A DNA stretch of 13,800 nt from Deltaproteobacteria bacterium. Its GTDB lineage: Bacteria > Desulfobacterota > Desulfarculia > Adiutricales > Adiutricaceae. The stretch covers positions 1-13,800 of the forward strand of contig JAISZP010000367.1 of NCBI GenBank assembly GCA_031269135.1, written 5' to 3'. Of this stretch, positions 7,777 through 13,592 are shown one piece after another. The first letter of the stretch is position 1. Each line of letters opens with the position of its first letter. The notes under the pieces were generated by a model. The model did not search any database and was not told where the DNA came from. It saw only the letters and a program-made list of their open reading frames with translations. A program made the position numbers and the translations under genes.

Positions 7777-7866
7777 AGCTTGAATATGAAAGCCTGAATC
7801 GAAAAAGCGTGACTCTGAAAATTCGACTCCGAAAATTCGACTCTGAAAATTTGAATCGGGAAAATC
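7777..7866. repeat. 14/15-bp degenerate repeat filling the operon gap
   Basis: Clear copies on the plus strand are GACTCTGAAAATTC (7811-7824), GACTCCGAAAATTC (7825-7838) and GACTCTGAAAATTT (7839-7852), followed by the diverged GAATCGGGAAAATC (7853-7866). Weaker copies of the form TGAATnnGAAA extend back to about 7777. The array begins at the stop codon of the ABC exporter. I see no convincing promoter or terminator in the remainder of the gap (7647-7776). Confidence 0.7.
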
Positions 7867-9742
7867 AAGATAACCTTCTGTCGACTTCAGGATTTTTTTG
7901 GTCGATCAGCGGCATGGCGGTCGTAGCTTCGTATAGAGGCAAGATTTCCGAGGGAGGACCGAATTGTTTGAGTCGCCCGTTTTCTATCCAGAAGATTATA
8001 TCGCAGTCCTCAACCGTGGAGAGCCTGTGGGCGATGATGATGGAGGTGATTTGGCCGCGGATCCTGGTGATGGTGTTTCGGATGATGTTTTCGTTGGCTC
8101 TGTCCAAGGAACTGGTGGCCTCGTCGAAAATTATGATTTCAGGGGTGGTGAAAAGAGCTCTGGCGATGGCCACTCTCTGGGCTTGGCCTCCTGAGAGTCC
8201 TCCCCCGGAACCCAGCGGAAGGTCTAAGGCCTTGGGATCGTTATCGACGAATTCCATGGCGGCGAGTTTGCAGGCTTCAAGGACTTTGGCGCGGTCGTAT
8301 TCTTGAGCCCATTTGCTGAAAGCGACGTTGTCGGCCAAAGTGCCGTCCATTAAAAGGGGGTTTTGCGGGACGTAGCCTAGCTTGGACAAATAAGCCGCTC
8401 TTGTCGGAGAGGTCAGTTCCACCTCATCGACCGTAAAGGAGCCGTCGGTCGGAGCGACTAAGCCCGAAAGCAGCAGCGCCAAGGTGCTCTTTCCCGCTCC
8501 GGACGGTCCGATCAGCCCCGCGCTTTGCCCCTTTTTTATGGTTAGATTTATCTCCTCCAAGACGTTTGCCGTAGAACTCGGGTAATGAAAGGAGGCGTCT
8601 TTGAGGACGATCTCTTTGTCGAAGCGGAAGTCGGGGTCCGGGTCGGTTACGGGATCGACTTGCTCTTTGGTGAAAGTCTCCAATAGATCCAAGCAAAGAA
8701 GCGCATTGGGCCTAATGCCTCGCATGTTGACGACGTAAGACAGACACCTCGTCACCGCCGGCAAGATTCTCCAGGCGGTCAACATCAATATGGAAGCCGC
8801 CGCCACTATCTCTTCCATCGGCACATGAGAGGCCAAAAGATAGATCACCATGCCGCCGATGGTGCTGAAGCCCACGCATTCCATAATCACCGACGGCAGA
8901 GAATGACAGAAATTAAGGTAGGCCCGCGAGGGCAGGCCCTTTTCGACGGCGTTCATCATTTTGTCCAAGGCGACCCGCTGTTGACGGTAGGTGATGATTT
9001 CCCTAATTCCTTTGGTCATAGCCGTCATGGTGACGCTCTCTTCAACGGAAGTGGAGCTTGCGATCTGACCGGCGTTGTCTAGGCTGCGGCGTATGCGGGT
9101 GTAGAGGATGAGACTGGAAAAACTGAAGCAAAGGATGACGATGAGCGTCAGCGAAGGCTGGGCTATAAAAAGGCTGGTGAAGAGAAATACGCAGCATATG
9201 ACGTTGGAGTAAAGCTGCAGCAACATGACCGTAAAGGCCGACAGGTTGCTGCGGTTCATTATTTTATGGATCACCTCGCCGCTTTTAGGCGAGATGTGCC
9301 AGTAGTAGCCTTTGTTGAGGTAACGCCTTATCGACTCCCTGCCTACGTAGATGGCGACTCTTTCCGAAAAGATGGTCGTGAAATGATTGGTCAGGATGGT
9401 CAGGAAATTTTTTATCAAGACGAAGGCGATCATGAACGAACTGGTGAAGGCCACCATTCGTCTTGGAGAAGAACAAAAGTCCGCGACGACCGGGACCATT
9501 TCCAGCATAGGTTTGACGAGAAAATGGTTTCTGGCCGCCTCAGGGTTGGCCGCGCTCATGGCGAACAGAGAAATCACCAACAGAGTGAAGGTTTCAGTCA
9601 AGGCCACAGAAAACTGCAAGACGAAGACGCACCAAAATGAAAATTTAAGGCGTTTGGTCAGCACCCTGTAGATGCGTATGCCGTCTTCAATGAAGCTTTT
9701 CCAGATCATCGAAGGCAGCTTATGCGGCATTATGAATTTCAC
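7865..9742 (-). CDS. MsbA/PglK-like ABC exporter (fused membrane and ATPase domains)
   Basis: Half-size exporter of 625 residues. The N-terminal membrane domain has about six helices (35-62, 97-118, 168-193, 197-216, 287-305, 309-335) and the C-terminal part is a nucleotide-binding domain. Walker A GPSGAGKST (412-420), Q-loop YVPQNP (457-462), signature LSGGQ (516-520), Walker B IIIFDE (536-541) and the switch histidine H572 are all intact, so it should hydrolyse ATP and work as a homodimer. The closest types known to me are lipid or lipid-oligosaccharide flippases and peptide/lipid exporters; the substrate cannot be read from the sequence. Its GTG start overlaps the lgt stop by 4 nt (GTGA), with GAGAAG upstream; an ATG four codons in (9730) is an alternative. 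It is followed by the repeat-filled gap. The ABC exporter call is certain; the substrate is unknown. Confidence 0.93.
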   Translation of the reverse strand: MKFIMPHKLPSMIWKSFIEDGIRIYRVLTKRLKFSFWCVFVLQFSVALTETFTLLVISLFAMSAANPEAARNHFLVKPMLEMVPVVADFCSSPRRMVAFTSSFMIAFVLIKNFLTILTNHFTTIFSERVAIYVGRESIRRYLNKGYYWHISPKSGEVIHKIMNRSNLSAFTVMLLQLYSNVICCVFLFTSLFIAQPSLTLIVILCFSFSSLILYTRIRRSLDNAGQIASSTSVEESVTMTAMTKGIREIITYRQQRVALDKMMNAVEKGLPSRAYLNFCHSLPSVIMECVGFSTIGGMVIYLLASHVPMEEIVAAASILMLTAWRILPAVTRCLSYVVNMRGIRPNALLCLDLLETFTKEQVDPVTDPDPDFRFDKEIVLKDASFHYPSSTANVLEEINLTIKKGQSAGLIGPSGAGKSTLALLLSGLVAPTDGSFTVDEVELTSPTRAAYLSKLGYVPQNPLLMDGTLADNVAFSKWAQEYDRAKVLEACKLAAMEFVDNDPKALDLPLGSGGGLSGGQAQRVAIARALFTTPEIIIFDEATSSLDRANENIIRNTITRIRGQITSIIIAHRLSTVEDCDIIFWIENGRLKQFGPPSEILPLYEATTAMPLIDQKNPEVDRRLS

Positions 9743-10716
9743 GTCGCGCTTCTCGCTTTTTTCTTCCCCTTCTTCGGATTGGAGATTGCTGGTTTGGTGG
9801 AGGGGGCGACTTTCTTTGGATTGCTTTTCTTTAAATCGCGGCTGTCGATGTCGCTGCTGTTTGAAGTGCTGCCGCGTAAATTACCGCTGCGTAAATTGCC
9901 GTCGCGTAGATTATTCTTCCTCAAACATCGCCACAGCAGAATAAGCCCCGCCGCGATGGCCGGAATAGACAACATTTGGCCTATGGAGAGCAAATGGTCG
10001 TCTTCCGGATTTTGACGCTCTTTTATGAATTCTACCAAAAAACGGCCGAAAAAGTAGAGGATTAAAAATAAAGCCGAAAGAACTCCCCTTGGTCTTTTTT
10101 CTTTCCCAAGAATCTTGTCGGTCGCGAGCAAGACTACGAAGATGACGAGTCCCATGGCGAATTCCACCAGCTGGCTCGGGTAACGCGCCGGGCAGATGGA
10201 AGGCTCAAGCAAATCGTAGCGGGGAAACTTTACCCCCCAAGCTGAATCAGTGACTTTGCCGACTATTTCGGAATTGAAGAAGTTTCCAAGGCGCACGAAA
10301 CTTGCGCCTAAGGCCGCTGAAAAGGTGAAGCGGTCGGTGACGATGAGCAGGGGCAGACGATGTTTGCGGGCATACCACAAAAGGGCGCAAAACAGCCCTA
10401 TGGCGGCTCCGTGGCTGCTGAGGCCGCCTTCCCAGACCTTGAAAAGTCTAAGAGGCTCGTTGAGAAACAAATTGAAGTTATAGAAAAAAACATGACCGAG
10501 GCGAGCGCCGATCACCAGGCCGATGAAGCCGGGGATTATAATGTCGAAGGCTAGGTTTTCCGAGGCGCCGGCTCTAAGTGTTTGCCTACGGAATAAAAAA
10601 AATCCGCCTAAAAAGACAAAAGCGAAGATGAGACCGTAATAACGGATAGAGAGCTGAAAAAAGGGGAGTTGAAAAAATACGGGGTCGATATCCCAGACAG
10701 GCGCCATCAGGGTCAT
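9739..10716 (-). CDS. lgt: Prolipoprotein diacylglyceryl transferase
   Basis: Inner-membrane enzyme that moves diacylglycerol from phosphatidylglycerol to the lipobox cysteine of prelipoproteins. Numbered from the most upstream possible start (TTG 10746), family blocks are SIRYYGLIF (33-41), GARLGHVFFYN (80-90), VWEGGLSSHG (104-113, carrying the essential histidine H112), LGNFFNSEIVGKVTD (153-167), YPSQLVE (189-195) and GRFLVEFIKE (234-243). About seven membrane helices are visible. I prefer ATG 10716: an AAGAG lies four bases upstream, whereas the TTG lies in the T-rich stretch after a terminator hairpin; ATG 10707 is also possible. The C-terminus has an extra tail of about 57 basic residues, including three NLRxG repeats, beyond the usual end. 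It overlaps the ABC exporter by 4 nt and heads the gene train. Confidence 0.95.
   Translation of the reverse strand: MTLMAPVWDIDPVFFQLPFFQLSIRYYGLIFAFVFLGGFFLFRRQTLRAGASENLAFDIIIPGFIGLVIGARLGHVFFYNFNLFLNEPLRLFKVWEGGLSSHGAAIGLFCALLWYARKHRLPLLIVTDRFTFSAALGASFVRLGNFFNSEIVGKVTDSAWGVKFPRYDLLEPSICPARYPSQLVEFAMGLVIFVVLLATDKILGKEKRPRGVLSALFLILYFFGRFLVEFIKERQNPEDDHLLSIGQMLSIPAIAAGLILLWRCLRKNNLRDGNLRSGNLRGSTSNSSDIDSRDLKKSNPKKVAPSTKPAISNPKKGKKKARSAT
9869..9913 (-). repeat. 15-bp tandem repeat, three copies, in the lgt 3' end
   Basis: On the plus strand the units are CTGCCGCGTAAATTA, CCGCTGCGTAAATTG and CCGTCGCGTAGATTA. They are in frame and encode NLRDG-NLRSG-NLRGS in the extra cationic tail of Lgt. 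Confidence 0.75.
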
Positions 10717-10750
10717 CCATCTCTTGACGATAAAAATTAGGGCCAAAAAG

Positions 10751-10786
10751 GCAAAAACCAGGGTCTAAGAAGGCCCTGGTTTTTGC
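10751..10786 (-). terminator. Intrinsic terminator (bidirectional in form) between ompA-like gene and lgt
   Basis: GCAAAAACCAGGG (10751-10763) and CCCTGGTTTTTGC (10774-10786) are perfect 13-bp inverted arms with a 10-nt loop. The CCAGGG/CCCTGG core is flanked by A5 and T5, so it reads as a terminator on either strand. On the minus strand a second T5 follows a few bases later. It lies 86 nt beyond the ompA-like stop codon and only 34 nt before the lgt start, leaving almost no room for an lgt promoter downstream of it. Confidence 0.8.
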
Positions 10787-10871
10787 ATGCAATCACCTGA
10801 GGTGGTTTTAACTGGGTTTCGGGTATTTTCGAATAGCCGAATCAGTCATCGCCCGCCTTTCGACGGAGACG

Positions 10872-11909
10872 TCATTCAACCACATCAGTGCCGGAAATGA
10901 CGCCGACGACTCTGCGGTTCTCGGCGCGTCCGGCTGGCGTATCATTGGACTCGATAGGTTTGGTCTCGCCGTAGCCTACAGCCTGGACCTTCGAGCTGGA
11001 AACGCCGAAGTCGTTTATCAGGCTGTCGCGGACCGCTTCAGCGCGGCGCTCGGACAATTTCTGGTTGTAGTCGTCCTTGCCCACGGAGTCGGTGTGACCT
11101 TCAACCAACGCTTCCGAACCGGGATGAGCCTTCAAGAAGTCGGCCACTTTCTGCACTTCGCTCAGATACTGGCTCTTAATGACGGATTTGTCGAAGTCGA
11201 ATTTGATTTCCATTCTGATGGAGACGGTGATTGGGCAACCATTGGCGTCAACTTTGTATCCGGCCGGGGTGGCTGGGCAGTTGTCGTAAGGATCGCAGAC
11301 GCCGTCGGCGTCAGAGTCAGTGCAAGCGGGGTTGGCGCCGACTTGGAAGGTAAGACCGGCAAGTACGGCGGGAGCATTGAAACGGGCTCCTTGTTCTCTG
11401 CTGAAGCCGTAAGCGTCGTTCACTTCCATTCTTAAGGCCACCACTTCGTTGAAGAAGTATTTGAACCCAAGAGCTGCGCTAGCCGCAAACGAACTGTAGT
11501 TGTTGTACTCGGGACGATCTCTGCTGATCCACTGACCGCCGAGACCCAAGGAAACGTAAGGGGTGAAATTGGTCCCGGTATCGAAATGATACAGGGCGCT
11601 TAAACGGGCCATGGTGACGTCATTGTCGAACACCCTGTTGTCGGGTGGGTAGCCGGGCAGATACCCGTCGTCGTCAAGACCGGGGGCATAAGAGCCGAAG
11701 GCCTCGATGCCCCAGTTTTTAGTGAAGTTGTAACCAAAGCCGACCCCGTAAATGGGGCCGTTGTCCAGGGCAATCTTGTTGTTTGGAAAGAGGTATCCAC
11801 CCATGAGGCTGATATGAAGAGTCTCACCGCTCATCTGGGCAGAAGCTCTTCCAGGCAAACACAAGGCCAAGGCTAAGGCGACAGCCAAAAGCAAAAACTT
11901 TGTCTTCAT
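10872..11909 (-). CDS. OmpA-family outer-membrane protein (beta-barrel, TSP3-like linker, peptidoglycan-binding domain)
   Basis: Protein of 345 residues. A signal peptide (1-24, hydrophobic LLLAVALALALCL, cleavage after ASA) precedes an eight-strand-type barrel (about 29-192) with alternating hydrophobic and aromatic residues (HISLMGGYL, YGVGFGYNF, WGIEAFGSY, LAGLTFQV). A calcium-type TSP3-like linker follows: DSDADGVCDPYDNCP (198-212). The OmpA C-terminal domain (about 231-338) has KFDFDKSVIK, GHTDSVG and NQKLSERRAEAV. D274 and R289 have the same 15-residue spacing as the diaminopimelate-binding pair D241/R256 of E. coli OmpA, so the protein should tether the outer membrane to peptidoglycan. 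The ATG at 11909 is chosen because AAGGAG lies 10 nt upstream; the frame could extend eight codons further but that would place the ribosome site inside the gene. It is transcribed alone, or with lgt if the terminator leaks. Confidence 0.93.
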   Translation of the reverse strand: MKTKFLLLAVALALALCLPGRASAQMSGETLHISLMGGYLFPNNKIALDNGPIYGVGFGYNFTKNWGIEAFGSYAPGLDDDGYLPGYPPDNRVFDNDVTMARLSALYHFDTGTNFTPYVSLGLGGQWISRDRPEYNNYSSFAASAALGFKYFFNEVVALRMEVNDAYGFSREQGARFNAPAVLAGLTFQVGANPACTDSDADGVCDPYDNCPATPAGYKVDANGCPITVSIRMEIKFDFDKSVIKSQYLSEVQKVADFLKAHPGSEALVEGHTDSVGKDDYNQKLSERRAEAVRDSLINDFGVSSSKVQAVGYGETKPIESNDTPAGRAENRRVVGVISGTDVVE

Positions 11910-11919
11910 TGTGATGCTT

Positions 11920-11925
11920 CTCCTT
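11920..11925 (-). promoter_or_regulatory. Ribosome-binding site of the ompA-like gene
   Basis: AAGGAG on the minus strand, 10 nt before the ATG at 11909. It decides the start against the longer frame opening at 11933. Confidence 0.75.
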
Positions 11926-12062
11926 GCTTCCACTCGAAATTTCGGCCTGTGGTCCTAGACACAAAAATGGGTAGACTGGGCCGCTTAATAGCCGTCTCAA
12001 GTGTTGACCATAAAGTCAGATTAGTATACTGGGCAGCTCCGCCAACTGCCATAATTAAACAC

Positions 12063-12091
12063 ACAATAAAATAAAAAAACAACCTTGTCAA
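12063..12091 (-). promoter_or_regulatory. Sigma70-type promoter for the ompA-like gene
   Basis: Minus strand: perfect -35 TTGACA (12091-12086), a 17-nt T-rich spacer and -10 TATTGT (12068-12063, four of six). The predicted transcript would start near 12056 and carry a leader of about 147 nt. A second -10-like TATACT-type hexamer lies closer to the gene near 12025, without a matching -35. Confidence 0.55.
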
Positions 12092-12492
12092 GATAAATCG
12101 TTGGCGGCTTCAAATTTGAAGGCTGTTAGACGATTATTTCGTTCTTATTAGTTGCCTATTTTATAATGATATGATTATATATGCATAAAATCAATAAAAT
12201 AGGCAGTTTAGAGTCTAAATGTTGGAATTTTTTTAATCATAGACAAGAACTAAAACTGGCCTCCGCTTAAAAGCCGTAACGGAAAAAAAGCCAGGCGAAA
12301 TTAGGCTAAGCCCAGAAAATAAAAATTACTATTTGCGACAAGTATACTGGATATCAATTAAAATTTCCACTTATTCTTGCAAGGGCTGAAAGTGACGCAT
12401 TATGAAGTCATTAACTTTTAGCGCCGTAATAACTATTGTTGGACAAATACATTCGTTGTTGTAATTATATCATTTTCTTTCAAAGGAGGCAA
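12092..12492. other. AT-rich intergenic region upstream of the ompA-like gene
   Basis: No gene is supported. It contains an inverted repeat and a nested AT palindrome (12153-12205), a weak imperfect stem near 12257-12294 (CTGGC/GCCAG) and an AAAGGAGG just before the doubtful frame at 12493. Base composition is distinctly more AT-rich than the operon. Confidence 0.55.
12153..12205. repeat. 12-bp inverted repeat enclosing an AT palindrome upstream of the ompA promoter
   Basis: TGCCTATTTTAT (12153-12164) is the exact reverse complement of ATAAAATAGGCA (12194-12205), with a 29-nt spacer. Overlapping the left arm is TATAATGATATGATTATA (12162-12179), an 18-bp palindrome broken at one symmetric pair. 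The outer repeat lies about 60 nt upstream of the ompA -35 box, a position fitting an operator, though it could equally be a structured RNA element. Confidence 0.5.
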
Positions 12493-12717
12493 TTGGTCGA
12501 AAATAATAAAAAAACGTTTCCCGACCTGTTTATGAACAAGCCCGATACGGCGGCCTGGCAGGTCCCAACCCACGTTTCGCCAACCCACGCTCCGCCAATC
12601 CTCGCTCCGCCGGCGTCGGCTCGCCGGAGTTTGCCTCGCTTTGCTTTGTTTTGCTTTGCTCTAGCGGGACTTGCCGGTTTTTTGACGTCTGACGCGAGTT
12701 ATGGGTCCGCAGCGTAA
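12493..12717 (+). CDS. Doubtful 74-codon frame with a signal-peptide-like C-terminus
   Basis: I do not recognise this product and am not sure it is a gene. The TTG at 12493 is preceded by AAAGGAGG but only 3 nt away, which is too close for an efficient site; an ATG at 12532 has no ribosome site. The peptide begins hydrophilic (VENNKKTFPDLF), continues with Pro-rich PTHVS/PTHAP/PILAP units encoded by a 15-bp repeat, and ends with ARRSLPR, a hydrophobic FALFCFALAGLAGFL and SYGSAA before the stop. That resembles a complete signal peptide cut off at its cleavage site, so it could be a decayed exported-protein gene. Against this, the hydrophobic part is largely produced by low-complexity GCTTT-type repeats. 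Confidence 0.22.
   Translation: MVENNKKTFPDLFMNKPDTAAWQVPTHVSPTHAPPILAPPASARRSLPRFALFCFALAGLAGFLTSDASYGSAA
12565..12609 (+). repeat. 15-bp tandem repeat, three copies
   Basis: CCAACCCACGTTTCG (12565-12579), CCAACCCACGCTCCG (12580-12594) and CCAATCCTCGCTCCG (12595-12609) are directly adjacent and are followed by the palindrome CCGGCG-TCGGCT-CGCCGG (12610-12627). Confidence 0.7.
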
Positions 12718-12721
12718 AAAA

Positions 12722-12794
12722 GGAGCTAGGGAGCTAAAGGACTAAGCGACTAAAGGTTAAGGGTTAAGGGTTAAGCGACTAAGCGACTAAGCGA
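12722..12794. repeat. 7-8-bp CTAAG/GGGTTAA-type tandem array
   Basis: Successive units are variants of GAGCTAAG, GGACTAAG and CGACTAAA, then GGTTAA, GGGTTAA and GGGTTAA (12755-12774), then GCGACTAA twice and GCGA (12775-12794). Unit length drifts between 7 and 8 bp. Confidence 0.6.
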
Positions 12795-12860
12795 TATATG
12801 AAGGAAAGAACTTAGGACATTTTGCCGTCAACCTAAAAACCGACGCAGTTAAGGAGCGAC

Positions 12861-12978
12861 AATACCTGCTTAGAATACCTGCGCAGCAAACCCGCGAAGC
12901 AATATGACCAAGCAAGCCGACCAAGCGACGCCGTCAAGCGAACCGGACATCGCCCAGTCCAGCCGTCAAGCGATCCGG
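12861..12978. repeat. Short direct repeats with periods of 13 and 32 bp
   Basis: AATACCTGC occurs at 12861 and 12874 (period 13). GACCAAGC occurs twice near 12906 and 12919 (period 13). GCCGTCAAGCGAACCGG (12930-12946) recurs as GCCGTCAAGCGATCCGG (12962-12978), 16 of 17 identical. Confidence 0.5.
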
Positions 12979-13099
12979 CCAAAAAACCCGCCCACGCAAA
13001 CCCGCTGATGCAACTACTGCGAAATCCCGCCAAATTCGGCTCTAAAATTTTTTCATAAAAAATTGAAGTTCTTAAATGATTGAAATTTATAGATAAATT

Positions 13100-13120
13100 A
13101 ATTGATCTCGAGATTCAATT
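13100..13120. promoter_or_regulatory. Operator-like palindrome
   Basis: The perfect 10-bp core ATCTCGAGAT (13105-13114) is flanked by AATTG on the left and CAATT on the right, offset by a single extra T. No gene start lies nearby, so its target is unclear. Confidence 0.3.
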
Positions 13121-13329
13121 TTTGACGTCAGAACAGGTTTCTCACTCTCTTAAATTTAGGCGCCATTAGTTTTAATTACCTCCCATACCCTTGTTTACTA
13201 GAATCGCCGCGTCTGAATTAGCCTCAATTAAAAATAAAATTCACAAAAAATCTTTACTTCGCGAGGTCTTCTCATCTCGTTAAGATGAAGTAAGATTAAT
13301 AATTTCCCTAATAATATGCCAAATATAGG

Positions 13330-13358
13330 TTGACAAAAATTGTTTGATTTGCTATCAT
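13330..13358 (+). promoter_or_regulatory. Strong sigma70-type promoter with extended -10
   Basis: Perfect -35 TTGACA (13330-13335), exactly 17 nt, then -10 TATCAT (13353-13358, five of six) preceded by TGC, which supplies an extended -10 TG. A transcript would start near 13365. No protein-coding frame with a ribosome site follows in the remaining 435 nt, so it would drive a small RNA or a gene beyond the right edge. Confidence 0.5.
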
Positions 13359-13364
13359 TCTCAT

Positions 13365-13572
13365 GGGCAAATTACAACCATTAATAGTTTCTTAAATATT
13401 GGCCATATCTCTGTTGGAAGGTTGCTTAAAAATATACATATCGTCCGTATCGGCTTAATTCGTTGAAGATTTCATTTAACTTCGGCAATTGGTCGTCAAG
13501 ACTTATACTTACGCTTAACTAGGTCTTTGGCTGACTTAAAATTGCGACTATGATCTTGAAGAGCAACCTTTT
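13365..13572 (+). ncRNA. Candidate small RNA downstream of the orphan promoter
   Basis: The segment runs from the predicted start of the 13330-13358 promoter to a T4 at 13569-13572. AAGGTTGCT (13418-13426) is the exact reverse complement of AGCAACCTT (13562-13570), so the two could close a structure of about 150 nt ending in T residues. It matches no RNA family I recognise and could be chance pairing or merely the leader of a downstream gene. Confidence 0.18.
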
Positions 13573-13592
13573 CGACGCGCCGAAAAGCCGCA

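Larger units (their letters stand above)
12718..13329. other. Gene-free stretch with periodic repeats and palindromes
   Basis: No supported gene. The left part (12722-12978) is a patchwork of short direct repeats; the right part (from 13030) is AT-rich and carries AATTTTTT-CAT-AAAAAATT (near 13046) and the palindrome at 13100-13120, followed at once by TGACGTCA. Confidence 0.5.

Noticed and set aside
9266..9640. 124-codon plus-strand frame opposite the ABC exporter
   Set aside because: Antisense shadow with charged, low-information composition.
10717..10746. TTG 10746 as lgt start
   Set aside because: It lies in the T-rich tail of the terminator hairpin, lacks a ribosome site and would add ten residues not expected in Lgt.
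12004..12030. Plus-strand promoter TTGACC...TATACT
   Set aside because: Spacer is only 15 nt and no credible gene follows on that strand.
11906..12091. Minus-strand 61-codon frame starting near the ompA promoter
   Set aside because: It starts upstream of the predicted transcription start and occupies the ompA leader; no ribosome site.
12162..12179. Fur box
   Set aside because: The left half resembles Fur hexamers but the right half departs from the consensus and the downstream gene is not an iron gene; kept only as a generic palindrome.
12755..12774. Telomere-like GGGTTAA repeats suggesting a linear end or eukaryotic DNA
   Set aside because: Only two and a half units, embedded in a drifting CTAAG-type array beside typical bacterial operons.
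12722..12978. CRISPR array
   Set aside because: Units are 7-17 bp and degenerate, with no constant repeat alternating with unique spacers and no cas genes.
12833..13033. Minus-strand 66-codon frame with Gly/Ala/Leu-rich sequence
   Set aside because: Composed of the short direct repeats of that stretch; no ribosome site and no family resemblance.
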